Of a stretch of 5,114 nt of DNA, positions 1 to 5,113 are shown piece by piece (the first letter of the stretch is position 1; every line of letters begins with the position of its first letter). The notes beneath the pieces are model-generated. The model searched no databases. It worked only from the letters and a program-made list of their open reading frames with translations, and was not told the origin of the DNA. Source of the stretch: Methylomarinum sp. (GTDB taxonomy: Bacteria; Pseudomonadota; Gammaproteobacteria; Methylococcales; Methylomonadaceae). The translations under genes were made by a program, and so were the position numbers. The DNA is taken from assembly GCA_013139755.1 (NCBI GenBank), contig WTAG01000476.1, positions 1 to 5,114 of the forward strand, given 5' to 3'.

Positions 1-411
1 GTCTGTGAAGAGGCTGAGATAGATGAACAATGGTCATTTGTAGGAAATAAATCTAATCAACGCTGGATTTGGTATGCGGTTGAACACTCAACAAATGTTA
101 TTTTGGCTTATGTTTTTGGTAGACGAAAAGATATTGTTTTTAAGGAATTAAACGCCTTGCTAGCACCTTTAAAAATCAAACATTTTCACACCGATGACTG
201 GGGAGCTTATGAACGATATATTGAACCCAATAAGCACGAAGTGGGGAAACGTAATACTTAAAAAATTGAACGTAAGAATTTAAATTTAAGAACATGGATT
301 AAGCGGCTGACACGAAAAACAATTTGTTTTTCAAAGTCAGAAAAAATGCATGATATTGTTATTGGTTTATTGATTAACAAAGCCGAATTCGGTGTGGATA
401 TTCATGCTTAA
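1..411 (+). pseudogene. IS1-family transposase (InsB-type), 5'-truncated by window, internal stop
   Basis: Reading frame 1 is open from the window edge and gives an IS1-type DDE transposase. It shows DEQWSFVG (first catalytic Asp, codon 8), HFHTDDWGAY (second Asp, codons 65-66), then GKRNT, an in-frame TAA at 259-261, KIERKNLNLR (catalytic Glu, codon 90) and FSKSEKMHD near the C-terminus, ending at TAA 409-411. In IS1 transposases the codon at the stop is normally Gln, so one CAA-to-TAA change explains it. The catalytic Glu lies after the stop, so the product should be inactive. No frameshift is visible otherwise, which suggests a recent inactivation. The N-terminal zinc-finger/HTH half (InsA region) lies outside the window. 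The family call is firm; the species-level IS name is not known. Confidence 0.9.
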
Positions 412-433
412 CTACAAATTCGACCCACCACCC
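1..433 (+). mobile_element. IS1-family insertion sequence, right-end portion
   Basis: The element is seen from inside its transposase gene to its probable right terminus. Just after the transposase stop, positions 413-433 read CAAATTCGACCCACCACCC. Its reverse complement starts GGGTGGTGGGTCGAATTT, which looks like an IS1-family terminal inverted repeat of the GGTG type. The left end and target duplication lie outside the window, so the exact boundary (432 or 433) cannot be fixed here. Confidence 0.7.
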
Positions 434-486
434 TTTTTTCAATATATCAGGCAGTAATGATGTGGTTATCAGAAAACCAAAGGCTT

Positions 487-556
487 CCATTACACAGCTA
501 ATAGGAAAACCTCGGTTCACCCAGCGTCCGGCTCAACCCTGCACAAGAGCTGCTCC
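487..556. repeat. Diverged direct repeat, copy A
   Basis: This 70-bp stretch aligns with 5046-5114 in the same orientation, at about 57 of 70 positions with one single-base gap, by hand alignment. The shared core includes CTCAAC, CTGCACAA and AGCTGCTCC. Read on the minus strand in the frame starting EQLLCRVE, most differences from the other copy fall at third codon positions, but this copy carries a TGA in that frame. That suggests a decayed copy of a coding or element-borne sequence. The repeat could extend past 556, because the partner copy is cut by the window edge. Confidence 0.7.
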
Positions 557-1140
557 GTTAAACCTACCTCAATGGCTTGACGGCTATCGGTACAAACGAG
601 TGGGCTGCACTCTATCCAACTTCACCACTCATAGCTTTGGAAACAACACTCCGTTTCTGATACGAGTGGGTATCACGGGTGATATGGCCGAAATAAAAGG
701 TGAGAGCATACTTCATGAGATCATCGCTCAATCATAGACTCATACTCACTCTTAGCCACAAGATTCCGTTCTGTTTTGAATAGCCTGTTTGCAGTCAGAT
801 CAAACCATTGTTGTGGTTTAAGCAATAAGGCTCGATGCAATAGAAACTCTGTTTGTGATACTGTGACTTCAACAATGACTGATAAGTCGTGTAACTGATA
901 GGTCAATATAAGATAACTCCAACCAATTGAAATTGAAGTTATCCTACCATCTTTATATTATTGTACACTTATCTATTGTTCATCGTTTAATTGCTTAACA
1001 AGTTAAATTATTATTAAATAACTGTAATTAACCTATCTGTCGGCTTTATAAGTAGCAGCCCCTTGCAAAAAAGACTATATAAAATAAATACTTGCTGATT
1101 AGTTCAAATAGGTAATAATCAATATTACCCCCTATACTTT

Positions 1141-1170
1141 ATCTCCTTTATCTCCTTTATCTCCTTTATC
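1141..1170. repeat. 9-bp tandem repeat (ATCTCCTTT x 3, plus partial)
   Basis: Three perfect copies of ATCTCCTTT occupy 1141-1167, flanked by partial units (TTT before, ATC after). They lie just downstream of the stop codon of the secreted-protein gene. On that gene's strand each unit reads AAAGGAGAT, a Shine-Dalgarno-like word, but no start codon follows at a useful distance. It is probably a slippage-prone microsatellite in the 3' untranslated region; a function is not shown. Confidence 0.85.
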
Positions 1171-1178
1171 GTTCATCA

Positions 1179-2177
1179 TCATATAGGACAATTGTTTTGT
1201 ACCTTTACCGCATTTGCTTCATTAACAAGTGTATTTAGTTGCTCATTAGTTAATAGGCCTTTTCTTAACTGAATATATAGACGACTTTTGAAAGCATTCA
1301 TATGCCCACATAATGCCTTATCATTATTTTGATTTTGATCAAGAGTGATTTTGATTGCTTTAACCAATGGAGCATTTACAAATTTAGTAGAATCGGCAGG
1401 TAATCCGTAATCATTTACTTGACTAATAATGTTTTCAGTCAGAGGAATCTTTAGTAGATAGGTTTGTGCTATAAAACTGCTATCTAAGGCAGTGCTTGCA
1501 CAAAAGTCATCAATTTGTATGTTTGGATCTGCATTATAATATTGAGGAAAGTATTTTCCCTGAGTGTCACTAACCCTTATTCTTATGGGGCTAAAAATAT
1601 CTGTTTCACCATAGCTATAATCTCCATCAACGCCAGGGTTAATAAAATCTGGGGAACGTTGGAAAACGCCTTTTTCTTCATAAATAGTTACTTGTAGCCC
1701 TTCTTTAATTAACTCATCAGTTTCTGTATCGTAAACACGGCCTTCACCTTTAAACCTAACAGGCTCGATAATTTCAATCGGGGTTGTAACCAACATGTTT
1801 TCATTTACATTACTAATGCTATTATTTGTTACTTCAACAATTGTACTAGAACAAAAATCAAACGATTTGTAACCGTTTAAGTTACCTAAATACTTCGGAT
1901 AAAAACTTGCTGGGGATGAAGGTGTGCTTTTAAACATGATTCGATAACTCCCTATGGGTAAATTACCACTGTTAAAAAAGCCATTAAAATTTGTAACACT
2001 ACTTCCAAGATGCTCATGATTTGTTGAGTTGTAAAAATCAACTTTAATATTGGAAATTGTATATATTGGCTCTATAGCATCAACTACAGTACCAGTAATA
2101 CTACCTGTAAACTCAATTGCGATACACTGGAATGAAAAGAAAATACCAAGTGCAGCATATATCAACCTAATTCTCAT
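1179..2177 (-). CDS. Secreted protein with two carboxypeptidase-regulatory-like repeats and C-terminal Cys module
   Basis: I do not recognise a named gene. From ATG at 2177 the protein begins MRIRLIYAALGIFFSFQCIA, a good Sec signal peptide with likely cleavage near CIA/IE; no proper lipobox is seen. This start has a GGTGGA site 4 nt upstream. In-frame ATGs at 2189 and 2213 would add 4 and 12 residues, with poorer sites. Numbering from the 2213 start, two related units follow: about 36-145 (FTGSITGTVVDA ... YPKYLGN ... FDFCSST) and about 153-258 (FKGEGRVYDTET ... FPQYYNAD ... DDFCAST). Both resemble CarboxypepD_reg/Cna-B-type beta-sandwiches and share a Y-x-P/Q-x-Y and FC-S-T signature. The C-terminus (300-342), LCGHMNAF ... 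LTNEQLNTLVNEANAV ... NNC, resembles a two-cysteine helical module often found ending extracellular proteins. An upstream cyclic-di-GMP riboswitch suggests a role in surface or biofilm behaviour; that role is inferred. Confidence 0.85.
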   Translation of the reverse strand: MRIRLIYAALGIFFSFQCIAIEFTGSITGTVVDAIEPIYTISNIKVDFYNSTNHEHLGSSVTNFNGFFNSGNLPIGSYRIMFKSTPSSPASFYPKYLGNLNGYKSFDFCSSTIVEVTNNSISNVNENMLVTTPIEIIEPVRFKGEGRVYDTETDELIKEGLQVTIYEEKGVFQRSPDFINPGVDGDYSYGETDIFSPIRIRVSDTQGKYFPQYYNADPNIQIDDFCASTALDSSFIAQTYLLKIPLTENIISQVNDYGLPADSTKFVNAPLVKAIKITLDQNQNNDKALCGHMNAFKSRLYIQLRKGLLTNEQLNTLVNEANAVKVQNNCPI

Positions 2178-2181
2178 AACT

Positions 2182-2187
2182 TCCACC
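2182..2187 (-). promoter_or_regulatory. Ribosome binding site deciding the 2177 start
   Basis: The minus strand reads GGTGGAAGTT immediately before ATG (2175-2177). The 2213 ATG is preceded by TTTTGAATGT with no purine-rich site. Together with the clean signal peptide that begins at 2177, this favours the shorter protein. Confidence 0.55.
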
Positions 2188-2216
2188 ATTTTATTTTTTT
2201 TAAAGACATTCATACA

Positions 2217-2237
2217 TTCAAAATTGACTTATTTGAA
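2217..2237 (-). other. Hairpin between riboswitch and coding start (possible expression platform)
   Basis: On the minus strand TTCAAA (2237-2232) pairs with TTTGAA (2222-2217), just 3' of the aptamer and before the upstream ATG at 2213. It is AT-only apart from one C/G pair and lacks a following T-run, so it is a weak candidate for a translational switch rather than a terminator. Confidence 0.3.
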
Positions 2238-2241
2238 CTTC

Positions 2242-2318
2242 ATTCGGCGGTTCGACTGTCCTTTTAGGATTCGTAACTTTCTGCCCCTACCTTTCAATAG
2301 GTATAGCTTTTCTAGAAT
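2242..2318 (-). promoter_or_regulatory. Cyclic-di-GMP-I (GEMM-I) riboswitch aptamer
   Basis: The minus-strand RNA aligns without gaps around the P2 hairpin of the Vibrio Vc2 aptamer, as I recall its sequence. P2 is CCUAUU-GAAA-GGUAGG, with the GNRA tetraloop at 2295-2292. The tetraloop-receptor word CCUAA is at 2268-2264, and the segment ends with GCCGAAU (2248-2242). The ligand-contact bases appear kept: G20 at 2307, A47 at 2280 (GCAGAAAG) and C92 at 2247. Pairs change together relative to Vc2: G21-C46 becomes C-G, C22-G45 becomes U-A, and C51/C52 with GG becomes UU with AA. P1 can form from AUUC (2318-2315) and GAAU (2245-2242). P3 is unusually short (UCCU-AAA-AGGA). The family binds the second messenger cyclic-di-GMP and commonly controls surface, motility or secreted-protein genes. 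Here it precedes the secreted protein ending at 1179. Confidence 0.85.
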
Positions 2319-2321
2319 TGA

Positions 2322-2350
2322 TATATACTCCTTATTAACTAACATTTCTA
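2322..2350 (-). promoter_or_regulatory. Probable sigma-70 promoter for the riboswitch transcript
   Basis: On the minus strand TAGAAA (2350-2345) and TATATA (2327-2322) are separated by exactly 17 bp. Each matches four of six consensus positions. A start site 6-7 nt downstream would fall close to 2316-2320, at the first bases of the aptamer P1 stem, which supports the placement. Confidence 0.5.
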
Positions 2351-2786
2351 CTGAGTATTTTTATCAGGAATTGGATATTTGAATTGCTATTCCAATTTGT
2401 TTAAGCAATGTTATACAAAATGGACAGAAAACAAAATACCATAGCTACCCTGTTCAACACCTAGCCAGCAATTTCGCTCTATCAACCTGTAAGGCTTTTT
2501 TGTTCTTTCTCTAAGTACATAATACCTCCCGGCAATAATTATTAACCCTAAGTAATGGTACTTCTTATCTCTCGCTTCATCCTGTTTTATTCAGCAAAAG
2601 TAGCATCTAACTTTCTAGCCATTGCTCCTCGGCACCCATGCTTAAAAGCATTCATCTTTGACTTGGCCTGTTGCTTACTCCCACGGTTTCCAAGACCTGA
2701 TTAGCTCCGATTATTTCTTTCATCTCTCTGGTGTCCAGCCATTTGTAATACCACTCCCAATATATTTATACTTAAACTGAGAAATT
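2351..2786. other. Intergenic region with decayed coding fragments
   Basis: No intact gene is visible between the promoter and the 72-bp repeat. Both strands are broken by frequent stops. The only coherent fragments are on the minus strand: the frameshifted remnant at 2587-2765, and an open stretch of about 60 codons further downstream, around 2405-2590, that contains KKPYRLIERNCWLGVEQG but has no usable start codon. Nothing RNA-like was recognised. Confidence 0.5.
2587..2765 (-). pseudogene. Frameshifted remnant of a small unknown protein
   Basis: Two overlapping minus-strand frames look like one broken coding sequence. The first (2765-2655) reads YWEWYYKWLDTREMKEIIGA and on to NQVLE before stopping at TGA 2652-2654. 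The second (2700-2590) reads GNRGSKQQAKSKMNAF followed by KHGCRGAMARKLDATFAE, then TAA. Joining them with a shift near 2680-2700 gives a continuous protein piece. The NA-x-KHG motif occurs in several small uncharacterised bacterial proteins, but I cannot name a family. No start codon with a ribosome binding site is present, so it is probably debris. Confidence 0.3.
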
Positions 2787-2858
2787 GTCATTCCTGCAAG
2801 CTCTTAGCAGGAATCTATGTGTGAGGATGGATTCCCGATTAAAAATTTCGGGAATGAC
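2787..2858. repeat. 72-bp two-hairpin interspersed repeat (dRS3/MITE-like)
   Basis: The unit begins GTCATTCCTGC and ends CGGGAATGAC, so its ends are inverted repeats. Inside are two hairpins: ATTCCTGC (2790-2797) with GCAGGAAT (2807-2814), and ATTCCCGA (2831-2838) with TCGGGAAT (2848-2855). Repeats of this ATTCCCG/CGGGAAT type are widespread in proteobacterial genomes (for example Neisseria dRS3). It lies about 25 bp from the point where the IS3-family element is cut, so its insertion may be linked to that truncation. Confidence 0.75.
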
Positions 2859-2884
2859 GACTATTGCCGTTATTATTTATTGGG

Positions 2885-3274
2885 ATTGGTAAACTTCACT
2901 TTATTTCTCTCGCAAAGTACGCTGTGGCCTTTTTCACCCAAGGGCAGCATGTAATAAATCTCTCTCCTGAGTTACTCTTGCAAGCTCCTTCTTTAGGCGT
3001 TTATTTTCATCATAGATATGTTCGTCTGTTCTCTCAGTCATGTTCTTCGGCTTAGAATATTTCCCTATCCAAGTATGTAAGGTATTTACATTCACACCCA
3101 AGTTTCTGGCTGTTGCTGTAACAGAATGATCAGAATCAACAGCTAACTTAACAGCTGATTCTTTAACTTCTGATGTATAGCTATTTGGTTTTTTGTTTCT
3201 TCACTCATTTTAGGCACACTTATTTTCTTTAAAGGTATTTTAAGATATGTGTCCTGTTTAGTGTAGCCACTTCA
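2885..3274 (-). mobile_element. IS3-family element remnant (left end, orfA, first codons of orfB)
   Basis: The minus strand carries a probable left terminus at 3274-3249, TGAAGTGGCTACACTAAACA then GGACAC. It has the TG start and AAACAGGACA-like core seen at IS3-family ends; a start at TG 3269 is also possible. After it come orfA (3208-2896) and the overlapping beginning of orfB in the -1 frame (VKFT, around 2897-2886). Homology to orfB stops there and the right end is absent. The element is therefore a fragment that cannot move by itself. Confidence 0.7.
2896..3208 (-). pseudogene. IS3-family transposase OrfA, disrupted
   Basis: OrfA is the HTH/leucine-zipper subunit of IS3 transposases. ATG at 3208 gives MSEETK, then a frame change at the A6 run (3189-3194); one more A would restore PNSYTSEVKESAVKLAVDSD. 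The helix-turn-helix HSVTATARNLGVNVNTLHTW and a zipper-like segment ENKRLKKELARVTQERDLL follow. At 2935-2951 a 17-bp insertion brings a TGA (2934-2936). Removing it restores LLKKATAYFAREIK and the family's normal stop at 2896-2898. Both lesions are needed to explain the frames, so the gene is dead twice over. The family assignment is strong. Confidence 0.85.
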
Positions 3275-3352
3275 AAAACCAATAAGACAATACTGGTAAC
3301 AATTCACAAAATCAGGATGACTAAATTCTGATTTACAATATTGTTTTTTCAT
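3272..3352 (-). CDS. Short Cys-containing ORF, probably truncated by the IS3 end
   Basis: ATG at 3352 follows AAGGA (3364-3360) with a 7-nt gap, an ideal ribosome binding site. The 26-residue product starts MKKQYCKSEFSHPDF and ends VNCYQYCLIGF, with cysteines at residues 6, 18 and 22. Its TGA stop (3274-3272) coincides with the likely first bases of the IS3 left end, so the reading frame may be the 5' end of a longer gene cut by insertion. I do not recognise the family. It may instead be a genuine small protein. No downstream continuation was found inside the window. Confidence 0.4.
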   Translation of the reverse strand: MKKQYCKSEFSHPDFVNCYQYCLIGF

Positions 3353-3440
3353 GATTTCATCCTTAGTGCAGATACAAAAGTACATCTTTATTTTTTGCAT
3401 AACACAGGATTTGCGTATATAGGAAAGACAGCGCTTGTAC

Positions 3441-3992
3441 CTATTTAAAATGAGTATTGAGATGCTCTAAATACGCAGGTTCAATCCAACTTGTATCGCC
3501 AGCAATAACATCTCCAGCATGAAATGTCGGGATTTGATCACGAATACTAAGATAGGTATTGGTCATTATCAATGGCTGTAAAATATTATCAATATGCGGG
3601 GCATTTTTTAAAACAAAACCTTTTCCTAAATCACTGGACTTCATATTTGATGTGGTAACAATCATAAATTTATCAGCAGGAAGCAGCCCCCCTTCGCCAT
3701 ATTCTTCGGTAATAACAAATGTCTTCTCATAAATCAACACGTCACCTAGCCACTTGACCAATGGTGCAGACATGTTGAACCACATGATGGGTGTGATATA
3801 AATAATGATATTCGCCCATAACAGTTTGGTCACTTCTCTTTCCACATTCCAGGTGTCTTTAGTGACATCTGAAATTTTTATTTTATAACCCTTTTTAGTC
3901 AAGTTTGTTTCAGTTAGGTAAGCAAGAAAGCTATTTAATTGCCCTTTAGCATCAAAAATTGAGTATCCAGCAGTTACAAGTAATATTTTCAT
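3441..3992 (-). CDS. MdaB-like NAD(P)H:quinone oxidoreductase (flavodoxin fold)
   Basis: A cytosolic flavoprotein of the MdaB/NQO1-type family, which reduces quinones by two electrons using NAD(P)H and limits redox cycling. Numbering from the 3995 ATG, the family pattern runs in order: MKILLVTAG first beta strand, GQLN (18-21) in the FMN-binding part, LLWANIIIYITPIMWF (58-73), PLVKWLGDV (78-86), EYGEGGLLPADKFMIVTTSN (98-117), and PTFHAGDVI (156-164) before the C-terminal helix YLEHLNTHF. The length, 183-184 residues, is slightly below E. coli MdaB (about 193); the region before YGEGG is shortened. Two adjacent ATGs are possible. AGGA at 3999-4002 is 6 nt from the second ATG but only 3 nt from the first, so 3992 is preferred. 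It lies 14-17 bp after the substrate-binding-protein gene, so it is likely co-transcribed. Confidence 0.85.
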   Translation of the reverse strand: MKILLVTAGYSIFDAKGQLNSFLAYLTETNLTKKGYKIKISDVTKDTWNVEREVTKLLWANIIIYITPIMWFNMSAPLVKWLGDVLIYEKTFVITEEYGEGGLLPADKFMIVTTSNMKSSDLGKGFVLKNAPHIDNILQPLIMTNTYLSIRDQIPTFHAGDVIAGDTSWIEPAYLEHLNTHFK

Positions 3993-4009
3993 CATTTTTC
4001 CTTTTCTAG

Positions 4010-4939
4010 TTATATTTTGGACTTCGACAAACTCATCCAGTCAAGTAATTCTAAATTTTTCCTCAGCCATGTCTCAGCTGCTTCATCTTCGGTCTTATTT
4101 CCGCGGCTCACTGCAGAATCAAGCTCCGCAACAATTTCATTAGATAACTTGATACTATCCAGCAGCTTAATTTCATCGACTGAAAATAGCTGATCCAATC
4201 TATCTTGCCGAGCCAGAAGTACTGCTCTATCTTTTCCTCCCAATATTTTTTTTGGATCAGTCAACTCACGTATTTTGTATTTACTATGCAAAAATTGAGG
4301 ATGCCAAAGCGGCACTACAATCCAACGTTTTTCTGCTACCGCCTGTTCAAAAGCTGCAACACACTGTTCTTGTGTCCCTGTTAAGAAGGTATAACCTGCA
4401 TCTTTCAATTTGTATTCATCCATCATTTTAATAGAGAATCGTGTGATACCTGCCCCTCCCCCAATGCCTTGAATAATCGGAGTCATTTTTTCTTTAACCG
4501 AGAATTTTAATAGGTCACTGATTGCAGATACTTCTGAATCAGGCACATAGTCAGGCACACCCCATAAGGCATAAGGATTGTAATGTAAGCCCAATTCACG
4601 AGTGGGCGTTATTTCTTCGACACTTTCTTTGTACCCCCCATGGCTGGAGGGAAGCCAAGCTGAGGCAATCATATCAATTTTGCCTGAACGTAAATGATTA
4701 AAGTTTTCCTTATGAGGAGAGAAGCTTCGGATAACTGTAAACCCCATTCTTTTTAATATATTTGCAACAACAGCACCTGTGGCTCGGTGAAAAGAAAGAT
4801 CGGTTACACCTAGCCTGACGACTTTTTCTTTGGACATCGAATCCGTTTGTTGAGCTATATTCACAGCTGAAACCATTCCAGTAGTCAGACTCGCTACTTT
4901 TATCATCAAGTTTGTTAAAAACTCTGTCACCTTTGTCAT
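4010..4939 (-). CDS. Glycine betaine/choline-type ABC transporter substrate-binding protein (OpuAC domain)
   Basis: The protein fits the ProX/OpuAC type II periplasmic binding family, which captures quaternary amines such as glycine betaine for ABC import. From about residue 40, VVRLGVTDLSFHRATGAVVA opens the domain. SGKIDMIASAWLP (W95), YALWGVPDYVP (W126), an IQGIGGGAGITRFS loop (156-169), and RWIVVPLWHPQFL (W206, W212) followed by LTDPKKILGG are typical. The tryptophans are candidate aromatic-cage residues. The N-terminus is only weakly hydrophobic (about 9-29) and is a poor signal peptide. An internal ATG at 4837 (Met35) with GGA 5 nt upstream would give a cytosolic form. No permease or ATPase is next to it; instead the quinone reductase gene follows. 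It may therefore be an orphan binding protein or sensor-like protein. Ligand identity is not shown by sequence. Confidence 0.85.
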   Translation of the reverse strand: MTKVTEFLTNLMIKVASLTTGMVSAVNIAQQTDSMSKEKVVRLGVTDLSFHRATGAVVANILKRMGFTVIRSFSPHKENFNHLRSGKIDMIASAWLPSSHGGYKESVEEITPTRELGLHYNPYALWGVPDYVPDSEVSAISDLLKFSVKEKMTPIIQGIGGGAGITRFSIKMMDEYKLKDAGYTFLTGTQEQCVAAFEQAVAEKRWIVVPLWHPQFLHSKYKIRELTDPKKILGGKDRAVLLARQDRLDQLFSVDEIKLLDSIKLSNEIVAELDSAVSRGNKTEDEAAETWLRKNLELLDWMSLSKSKI

Positions 4940-4957
4940 CTGAATTGTTCCATTATT

Positions 4958-5113
4958 TTAGCGATTAAAAATCGCGTGCGGGATTAGTTCCAGCGCGCCA
5001 TTGCGTACTGTCTGAATCTTGGGACGTCCGTGTCCCAAAATCCAGCCACTACGCAGCGAATAGTAAGCCCCGGTTCGTCCTGCGTCCGCCTCAACTCTGC
5101 ACAAAAGCTGCTC
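4958..5113 (-). CDS. Possible C-terminal end of an ORF running off the window
   Basis: The minus strand is open from the window edge to TAA at 4958-4960. It gives EQLLCRVEADAGRTG, then AYYSLRSGWILGHGRPKI, and ends HAIFNR: 51 codons with no start in view. The segment is clearly richer in GC than the rest. In the shared part with 487-556, most base differences fall at third positions of this frame, which supports past coding constraint. I do not recognise the product. A structured repeat element is the alternative, since two hairpins lie within it. Confidence 0.3.
   Translation of the reverse strand, partial: EQLLCRVEADAGRTGAYYSLRSGWILGHGRPKIQTVRNGALELIPHAIFNR
4961..4975. other. Perfect 6-bp palindromic hairpin GCGATT-AAA-AATCGC
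   Basis: GCGATT pairs with AATCGC around a 3-nt loop, 21 bp upstream of the substrate-binding-protein start. It could be an operator, or a terminator for whatever lies beyond the right edge, but no T-run follows on either strand, so its role is open. Confidence 0.45.
5019..5038. other. Perfect 7-bp hairpin TTGGGAC-N6-GTCCCAA
   Basis: TTGGGAC (5019-5025) and GTCCCAA (5032-5038) flank the loop GTCCGT. It lies inside the GC-rich block next to repeat copy B and may belong to that element. Confidence 0.45.

Larger units (their letters stand above)
434..1178. other. Non-coding or decayed region with no convincing gene
   Basis: Two overlapping frames exist: 462-737 on the plus strand (GTG start, 91 codons, no ribosome binding site) and 721-906 on the minus strand (TTG start, 61 codons, normal-looking composition). 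Neither resembles a family I recognise, and their ends overlap tail to tail, so I do not call either a gene. The stretch also contains the diverged repeat at 487-556, an imperfect inverted repeat GATAACT (912-918) / AGTTATC (937-943), and a 7-bp hairpin GGTAATA (1111-1117) / TATTACC (1123-1129) without a clear T-run. From about 907 to 1140 the sequence is AT-rich and otherwise featureless. Confidence 0.5.

Noticed and set aside
259..261. Stop-codon recoding (TAA read as Gln)
   Set aside because: Other genes in the window use TAA and TGA as normal stops; one nonsense mutation in a mobile element is the simpler reading.
462..737. 91-codon plus-strand frame with GTG start
   Set aside because: No ribosome binding site and no recognisable family. 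It overlaps the diverged repeat, where differences between the copies would mostly change residues in this frame, unlike the minus-strand frame.
721..906. 61-codon minus-strand frame with TTG start
   Set aside because: Composition is plausible, but there is no good start or known homology, and it overlaps the opposite-strand frame. Kept only as a note in the region description.
1111..1129. Hairpin as a Rho-independent terminator for the secreted-protein gene
   Set aside because: The 7-bp stem is AT-rich and is not followed by a T-run on the minus strand.
1515..1697. 60-codon plus-strand frame
   Set aside because: Lies wholly inside the secreted-protein gene on the other strand; a shadow frame.
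2242..2318. Glycine riboswitch
   Set aside because: AAAGGACAG and CCGCCGAA resemble parts of that class, but their order is wrong and the GEMM-I stems, tetraloop and receptor fit throughout.
2050..2382. 110-codon plus-strand frame
   Set aside because: Runs antisense through the signal-peptide region, riboswitch and promoter, which explain this sequence better.
2864..3055. 63-codon plus-strand frame
   Set aside because: Antisense to the IS3 orfA remnant, whose helix-turn-helix and zipper motifs are clear.
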